NCBI RefSeq assembly: GCF_000785535.1
Contig: NZ_CP007595.1
Coordinates: 682,001-746,000 of the forward strand
From: Arthrobacter sp. PAMC 25486
Lineage (GTDB): Bacteria > Actinomycetota > Actinomycetes > Actinomycetales > Micrococcaceae
Length of the DNA stretch: 64,000 bases
Direction: 5' to 3'
The number at the start of each line of letters is the position of its first letter. Position 1 is the stretch's first letter. The translations under genes and the position numbers were made by a program. The notes below the pieces were generated by a model. It had not been told where the DNA came from. It did no database searches and was given only the letters and a program-made list of their open reading frames with translations. Positions 58,984 to 64,000 of this stretch are shown here, piece after piece.

Positions 58984-59129
58984 CCTCTCTTGGGCGGCTG
59001 AGTGGCACGTGGGCTGCGTCACCCTTCGTGTTTTCGTCGCGGCGTCCTCAGTGTGATTTATCCCAAGTCATGCCAAGATGGTGTGCGAACATCATTACCG
59101 CATCACGAAACACCTTATGAAAGGCATAC

Positions 59130-59633
59130 ATGTCCTCGAACACTCCCGAGAACCCGTCCGGCCAGCAGCTTCCTCCGAGCTACGGCGCTTCGGCTCCCAC
59201 TGACCTGCCGGCACCTTATGGCCAGCAGCCGCCGGCCTACGAAGCACAGGCACCCGCTGGCCCGCCCGCGCCTTACGGACAGCAGCCTGCCCCCTACGGC
59301 CAGCAGTCGCCGTACGGTGCTCCTGCTGTTGACCCGGGCAAGACCCTGGGCATCCTCTCCGTCATCCTGCCGTTTGTGGGCCTGGGGCTTGTGGGCCTGA
59401 TCTTGGGCATCATCGGCAAGGTGAAGTCGAAGAAGGCCGGCTTCAAGAACACCCCTGCACTGGTGGGTATCATCATCGGCATCGTCGCCATTATCGCCAC
59501 GATCATCGCCGTGATCATCGCGATCGTGTTCTTCGTGGATGTGGCGAACCAGGTGGCTGAAGGCTGCCAGAACGGTGCAGAGACCGTCACCATCAATGGT
59601 GAAGTGTTTTCCTGCTCGACTGTCTCACCGTAG
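59130..59633 (+). CDS. DUF4190-type membrane protein with Pro/Tyr/Gln-rich N-terminus
   Basis: The 167-aa protein starts with about 65 residues rich in Pro, Tyr, Gln and Ala, with PYGQQ-type repeats. A DUF4190-like core of two TM helices follows (about 73-90 and 108-134), and a short extracytoplasmic tail has two Cys residues (GCQNGAE and SCSTVSP) that could form a disulfide. AAAGG precedes the ATG. The function of this family is unknown. Confidence 0.75.
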   Translation: MSSNTPENPSGQQLPPSYGASAPTDLPAPYGQQPPAYEAQAPAGPPAPYGQQPAPYGQQSPYGAPAVDPGKTLGILSVILPFVGLGLVGLILGIIGKVKSKKAGFKNTPALVGIIIGIVAIIATIIAVIIAIVFFVDVANQVAEGCQNGAETVTINGEVFSCSTVSP

Positions 59634-59701
59634 GTAAACTGCCTTCACTGGGTTGGTCCGTTCCCGTCAGGGGGCGGGCCTGCTTTGTTTAACGCCTGGG
59701 G

Positions 59702-60625
59702 TTAACGCAGCTGAACGCTCACGGCCAGGCCCGGATCGGCCGACCGCAGCAGCACCGGCACGCTCCCGGGAACTGCGAAAAATCCTGCCTCAGCCAGGCC
59801 CGGAAGCACTGTGGACGGGTTGGTGGCATCCTTCAAACGAATCTCCAAGATGCTCCCGGTTGGCTCTCCGGGAAGCTCGACGGCGCCCGCCTCGCCAATG
59901 CTGCTGGCGGCATCTCCCGCGGCACGAGCCAGCCGTGCCATGATGCGGGCTGGCTGGGCCTGCCACTCACGACCATGACTTGTGGGATCAGCAGCCGCCC
60001 GGGCCGCCGGGACGCCTGCTGCCAGGTTGGCGGCGAACGGCAGCAGGCGCGTGTGCCACAGTTCATCCAGTTCGGCCAGGGCTTCCTCCGGCGTGCCATC
60101 GTTGATGATGAGCACGTCCGCCGCCGCGGCACGTTCGGCATCCGTGGCCTGGGCGGCCAGTCGGGCACGCGCATCCGTCTCGCTCATGCCCCTGTCCCGC
60201 ATCATCCGGGCCAGGCGCGTTTCCTCTGACGCCTGCACCACCACCACGAAGTGGAAGTTGGCGCCCTGCCCCGTTTCGACGAGGAGCGGAATGTCCTGGA
60301 CAACGATACTGCCGGAGCCGGCGCCAGCCTTCACATCATGGGCGGCGGCGCGCACCAAGGGGTGGACGATTCCGTTGAGTGCCTCCCTGGCAGCGGCGTC
60401 GCCAAACACGATCGCGCCGAGTTTGGGGCGGTCCAAGGAGCCGTCAGGCAGGAGCACCCCTGCACCAAAATGCTGCACAACGGCGCCAAGCCCGGGCGTG
60501 CCCGGAGCCACCACATCGCGGGCCAGCTGGTCAGCGTCGATGAGCACCGCGCCCAGCTCACGGAAACGGGCGGCCAACAGTGATTTGCCAGCCGCGATGC
60601 CGCCGGTCAGTCCAAGGGAAAGCAT
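59702..60625 (-). CDS. coaE: Dephospho-CoA kinase with a degenerate C-terminal extension
   Basis: The first 200 residues are CoaE: P-loop GGIAAGKS (8-15), DADQLARDVV and the lid region ARMMRDRGMSETDARARLAAQ. It phosphorylates dephospho-CoA to CoA. The remaining 100 residues resemble the remnant of the GrpB/UPF0157 domain fused to CoaE in many actinobacteria, but the domain's usual His-containing motif is not visible. The total is 307 aa. The gene has a leaderless-type -10 box and lies downstream of uvrB on the map as in relatives. Confidence 0.9.
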   Translation of the reverse strand: MLSLGLTGGIAAGKSLLAARFRELGAVLIDADQLARDVVAPGTPGLGAVVQHFGAGVLLPDGSLDRPKLGAIVFGDAAAREALNGIVHPLVRAAAHDVKAGAGSGSIVVQDIPLLVETGQGANFHFVVVVQASEETRLARMMRDRGMSETDARARLAAQATDAERAAAADVLIINDGTPEEALAELDELWHTRLLPFAANLAAGVPAARAAADPTSHGREWQAQPARIMARLARAAGDAASSIGEAGAVELPGEPTGSILEIRLKDATNPSTVLPGLAEAGFFAVPGSVPVLLRSADPGLAVSVQLR

Positions 60626-60631
60626 GCCTCC

Positions 60632-60637
60632 ATCCTA
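60632..60637 (-). promoter_or_regulatory. -10 box of a probable leaderless promoter for coaE
   Basis: On the minus strand TAGGAT is 6 nt before the ATG. The intervening GGAGGC sits too close to serve well as a ribosome binding site. Confidence 0.45.
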
Positions 60638-60673
60638 TCCAGCACCCGGCCCGGTGCCGGTTGGATCCGTGGG

Positions 60674-62101
60674 TCAGCCGGTCGGGGTGCCGGCCGGGGG
60701 AATATTTTGGTTGATGTGGAACACGTTGTGCGGGTCGTACTGTGCCTTCACCCTGGCCAGGCGGTCATAGTTGGCTCCGTAGGCGCTGCGGACGCGGTCA
60801 TCGCCCTCCTGTCCCAGGAAGTTCACGTACACTCCCCCTGCCGAGGTTGGGTGCAGCTCGTCCCAGTAGGCCTTGGCCCACTCCGTGATGGCGCCGGTAT
60901 TGGCGGGGTCGGGGTCGACGCCCACAATGGTCCCCGCCCAGCCGCCGCCGCGGTACGGGAATGCCGTGGCGGCGGCATCGACACGCATCGCTGCCCCGTC
61001 AATCGGGTAAAGATGCATGGTCGAGTGCCCCGTGGGCAGCAGCGCCCCGTACTTGGCGTGTACGTCGATGGCGGCGTCACTGATTTCGGTGAACATGTCG
61101 GCCTTCCAATACCACTGCAGCCCGGCCGGGTACAGCCCGTCAAAAGCCTGCTGCAGGGCGGAGAAGGGCATGGGGGCCAGCCCAACAAGCAGCGGCGAAC
61201 CGAAGTCCCTCACAGGCGCCATGACCGCGGCCGCCTTGTCCGCCGGACCGGTGTAGCACCAGACAATGGCGCACGCCTTCCTCCCCCACAGCTCCTCGGG
61301 GAACGGCGCGGCGGGAGGAATGGTGAGCAGCCCGATCCAGCCGCTGAGTTCCTCTGGAAGAGTGGGCAGCAGTTCCCTGTACCACCGCATCACCTCGGGT
61401 GCATCGGCCAGGTCGTACAGCACGGGCCCGCCCACCACCGTCCCGTGCTCTCCCACGTCGTGGCAGGCGAAGCGGAAGGAAACCACCACGCCAAAGTTGC
61501 CGCCGCCGCCGCGCAATCCCCAGAACAGGTCCGGGTGGCTGGTGGGGTCCGCGGTTACGAGCGTGCCGTCGGCCAGCACCACATCGGCGCTGAGCAGGCT
61601 GTCCACGGTCAGTCCGTACCGCCGCGACAGGTAGCCGACGCCGCCGCCCAGTGCCAAGCCGCCAACGCCTGTTGAGGCCATGAATCCCGACGGCGTGGCC
61701 ATGCCGTAGGGCACCGTGGCTCCGTCAACGTCGCCCCAGGTGCAGCCGCCGTCGACCCGGACGGTGTGTGCCTCGGCGTCGACATCGACGCTGCGCATGG
61801 CCGACAGGTCGATGACGAGCGCGCCGTCCCACACACCGAACCCTCCGGCGTTGTGGCCGCCGCCGCGCACGGCAAGCTCCAGGCCCTCTTCGGTGGCGAA
61901 CCGGATGCAGCCGGCAACATCGGCTGCGTTGGCACACCGTGCAATGGCGAAGGGCCTCCGGTCGATCATGCCGTTGTACACGGCACGGGCCTCGTCGTAG
62001 CCGGCATCTTCGGCCGTGATGAGCGGCCCGTCAAGGGTGGCGGCCAGCCCGCCAATGTCTGCAGCCCGCGGTTGAGGGGCCGAATAATCCTTCAGTGACA
62101 T
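60674..62101 (-). CDS. FAD-linked oxidase (BBE/6-hydroxynicotine oxidase-like)
   Basis: The 475-aa protein is a PCMH-type flavoprotein with the covalent FAD His in RGGGHNAGG (His83) and a C-terminal berberine-bridge segment (YDPHNVFHINQNIPP). The second attachment Cys of bicovalent enzymes is not found in the SGFMASTGVGG loop, so FAD is probably bound by one bond, as in 6-hydroxy-D-nicotine oxidase of Arthrobacter. The substrate is unknown. AAGGAG precedes its ATG. Confidence 0.85.
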   Translation of the reverse strand: MSLKDYSAPQPRAADIGGLAATLDGPLITAEDAGYDEARAVYNGMIDRRPFAIARCANAADVAGCIRFATEEGLELAVRGGGHNAGGFGVWDGALVIDLSAMRSVDVDAEAHTVRVDGGCTWGDVDGATVPYGMATPSGFMASTGVGGLALGGGVGYLSRRYGLTVDSLLSADVVLADGTLVTADPTSHPDLFWGLRGGGGNFGVVVSFRFACHDVGEHGTVVGGPVLYDLADAPEVMRWYRELLPTLPEELSGWIGLLTIPPAAPFPEELWGRKACAIVWCYTGPADKAAAVMAPVRDFGSPLLVGLAPMPFSALQQAFDGLYPAGLQWYWKADMFTEISDAAIDVHAKYGALLPTGHSTMHLYPIDGAAMRVDAAATAFPYRGGGWAGTIVGVDPDPANTGAITEWAKAYWDELHPTSAGGVYVNFLGQEGDDRVRSAYGANYDRLARVKAQYDPHNVFHINQNIPPAGTPTG

Positions 62102-62152
62102 GGTTGCTGCTCCTTAGTAGGGGCGGCCGGATTGCCGCCTGTGGGAACAACG

Positions 62153-64000
62153 CTAGGACCGCGGCGTTCGCCTCGCGTTCGCCGCCGTGTTGCGCACTCG
62201 TGCGGCCAGCATGGGGCTCTGCTGTGCCACGGCCAGCAACTCTGCCCGGTCCAGCAGAATTCTGGCGGCAGCAGGATTTGCCAGCAGCGCGCGCTGTCGC
62301 AGGATCTCCGGCAGCCACCACAGGTCGTCGCGCTGGATGGCAGCGGATTCGGCACCGTTGAACACGGCCACGGCCTCCTCCCGGCGGCCGCACTCGAGCA
62401 GGGCCTGCGCCAGCAGGCTGTGCCAGTACGGCATGCGCGCAAAGGCCTGGGAGGCCTGCAGCCGCCCGATTCCTACCCGAATCGCATCAACACCCTCCCG
62501 CCCGCCAATGGCCCAGCCCCGCAGGATGGTTCCCCAATGCCCGTAGTAAGCAAAGTTGTGGCGCGCGCACAGCTCCTCGAGTTCCGCAGCAAGGATGGCA
62601 ATGCGCTCCCTCTCCCCTGCCGCACCGTCCCCGCGGTCCGTGCGCAACTGCAGCAGCACGGCCCGGAAGGCAAGCGCCACTGCCAGGCTGTAGGGGTGCC
62701 CGGCCCTGGTGGCGCGATCCACAGCCTCCGCTGAGCAGTCGAGGGCGAGGTCGTCGTCCCCTGCCAGCCAATGCGCATGGGCGGCCCAGGCCCGGGCATG
62801 CACCTCGATGCGGGTGCCGAGGATGTATGACTGGCCATCGGGCGTCTGGCCAAACGCGAGCCTGAAATGCACCAGGGCCTCATCGTTGCGACCCAGGCTT
62901 GTCGCGGCACCGGCGACGGCAAAATTTGCCTGTCCCTCGAGCTCGGGGACGGTGTGGGCGAGCCCCAGTGCCCGGGTGGCGAGCATATGGGCCTCCTGCG
63001 TATGGCCTTGCACGAACGCGGCGGCGAAAAGGCCGATGAGGGCGGAGGCCACCACCCGGGGACGGCCCGCCGCCTCGGCCAGTTCAACGATGCGCTCCAA
63101 GGTCTTGCGCAGTTTTGGCGACGAATAGCCGCGCAGTGCTGTCAGCGGTTGGGGCAGGTGCAGCAGTACGTCCAGTTCTCTGTTCGAGGTGGACTCAGGG
63201 TGGTCTTGCACCGCGAGCAGGTTCAGGGCGGCCTGATAATTGGCAACGGCCCGGGCATTGGCGAACATGCGTGTCGCGGCGTCCCCGGCCTGGACAAAAT
63301 ATGCCACCGCCTTGTCAGCGTCCCCGGCCCTGCAGTAATGTTCCGCCAGCTGGGCCGCCACGGCGTCCCTGTTGTCGGGGTGCTGGGCTTCCAGTGCGCG
63401 GGCCAGTGCCTTGTGGAGCAGCCAGCGCTGCGGCGGCGAGACCAGGCCATAGGCGCAGTCGCGCAGCAGGTCGTGGCTGAAGTCGTAGCCGCCATGCTGC
63501 TCCCTCAGGATGCGCCGGCGCCACAACTCATCGACGGCGCGCACCAGGGATTGTTCACTGCCGGGCCAGGCAAGTGCCAGCGTGCCGAGGTTAAACCCAC
63601 GGCCAATCGCCGACGCCAGAGAGGCTGCGTCCCGTGCCTGCGGGGAACATTGCTCAAAGCGGCGGCTCAGCACTCCTGCCCCAGCTGCACCACCGGCGAG
63701 CACCTCAGTCAGGGTGGCGCCGCCCATGCCCCGTGCCGTCTCAACAACATGGAGCGGGTAGCCCCCGGTCGCGGCGTGCAGCAGGGCCACCTCGTCTTCT
63801 GACAGGTCCCTGTCAAGTATGGACGCAGCCAGTTCGGCGGTGTGTGTGGCATTCAGGGGAGGGAGCGCCAATTCCTGGACCCACCCCCCGTTGCGCAAGG
63901 CGTTCAGGGAATCTGCCGGTCCGGTGTTGGCCGCAGGCTCGTCAACCCGTGCCGCGGCCGCGACCAGCACAGGTGCGTCCGCGGCCAGCGCGAACAGCAC
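62153..64000 (-). CDS. Large AAA-ATPase/TPR regulator, C-terminal part (5' end outside window)
   Basis: The frame is open to the right edge, so the N-terminus is cut off; 615 residues are visible. They begin within a STAND/AAA ATPase region, followed by a winged-helix-like segment (VDELWRRRILREQHGGYDFSHDLLRD) and a series of TPR-like helices ending NTAANARRTPRS. There is no C-terminal LuxR helix-turn-helix, so it is more like SARP/BTAD-type regulators, which have an N-terminal DNA-binding domain, or ATPase-only signalling proteins. Confidence 0.75.
   Translation of the reverse strand: MLFALAADAPVLVAAAARVDEPAANTGPADSLNALRNGGWVQELALPPLNATHTAELAASILDRDLSEDEVALLHAATGGYPLHVVETARGMGGATLTEVLAGGAAGAGVLSRRFEQCSPQARDAASLASAIGRGFNLGTLALAWPGSEQSLVRAVDELWRRRILREQHGGYDFSHDLLRDCAYGLVSPPQRWLLHKALARALEAQHPDNRDAVAAQLAEHYCRAGDADKAVAYFVQAGDAATRMFANARAVANYQAALNLLAVQDHPESTSNRELDVLLHLPQPLTALRGYSSPKLRKTLERIVELAEAAGRPRVVASALIGLFAAAFVQGHTQEAHMLATRALGLAHTVPELEGQANFAVAGAATSLGRNDEALVHFRLAFGQTPDGQSYILGTRIEVHARAWAAHAHWLAGDDDLALDCSAEAVDRATRAGHPYSLAVALAFRAVLLQLRTDRGDGAAGERERIAILAAELEELCARHNFAYYGHWGTILRGWAIGGREGVDAIRVGIGRLQASQAFARMPYWHSLLAQALLECGRREEAVAVFNGAESAAIQRDDLWWLPEILRQRALLANPAAARILLDRAELLAVAQQSPMLAARVRNTAANARRTPRS

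Overview
This 64 kb window is a GC-rich chromosomal segment of an actinobacterium, most likely Micrococcaceae in the Arthrobacter group. The assignment rests on family content and gene order: DUF3099-SURF1, a tkt-tal-pgi-zwf-opcA-pgl operon, gap-pgk-tpiA-secG, uvrC-rapZ-yvcK-whiA, an ABC transporter-ctaA block beside sufR-sufBD-sufC, and a DUF3516 helicase. It also fits an actinobacterial SOS box and several genes whose -10 box sits 6-7 nt before the start codon, as in leaderless transcripts. No rRNA, tRNA, CRISPR array, transposase or phage gene was recognised. Most of the window is core genome.

Layout: 0-2.6 kb, DUF3099 protein, a small Cys/His protein, SURF1 and a YbaK-type deacylase. 2.8-4.4 kb, an ABC-F ATPase. 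4.5-9.3 kb, a biotin ECF transporter (bioY-bioM-bioN) facing an acyl-CoA ligase/thiolase pair. 9.4-15.6 kb, a zinc metallopeptidase and the SUF operon (sufR, sufB, sufD, Rieske protein, sufC, sufT). 15.7-20.5 kb, an ABC-2 type transporter, heme A synthase and, convergent, heme O synthase; a repeat-rich 1 kb gap separates the two heme genes. 20.8-29.2 kb, the pentose phosphate operon. 29.3-33.7 kb, secG, the lower glycolytic genes tpiA, pgk and gap, and superoxide dismutase. 33.8-43.8 kb, whiA, yvcK, rapZ, uvrC, a lipid acyltransferase, a HAD phosphatase and uvrA. 43.9-48.0 kb, a heterodimeric ABC exporter with its own GntR regulator. 48.2-49.8 kb, a hipB gene followed by a broken hipA. 49.8-56.8 kb, small-molecule enzymes and a large Ski2-like helicase. 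56.9-64 kb, uvrB, a DUF4190 protein, coaE, a covalent flavoprotein oxidase and the C-terminal part of a large AAA/TPR regulator.

Functional links: SURF1, CtaA and CtaB all serve the aa3-type terminal oxidase. SUF proteins build Fe-S clusters. The tkt operon makes NADPH and pentoses and exchanges intermediates with gap-pgk-tpiA. UvrA, UvrB and UvrC together form the nucleotide excision repair machine, and only uvrA shows an SOS box. The biotin transporter beside an acyl-CoA ligase and thiolase resembles the yhfU-yhfT-yhfS group of Bacillus subtilis and is the best candidate for an uncharacterised pathway; its thiolase has Ser in place of the second catalytic Cys. The most unusual DNA is the ctaA-ctaB gap, with inverted 45-bp ends and two 315-bp direct repeats of stacked hairpins, followed by the rapZ-uvrC gap, with 54-bp tandem repeats.
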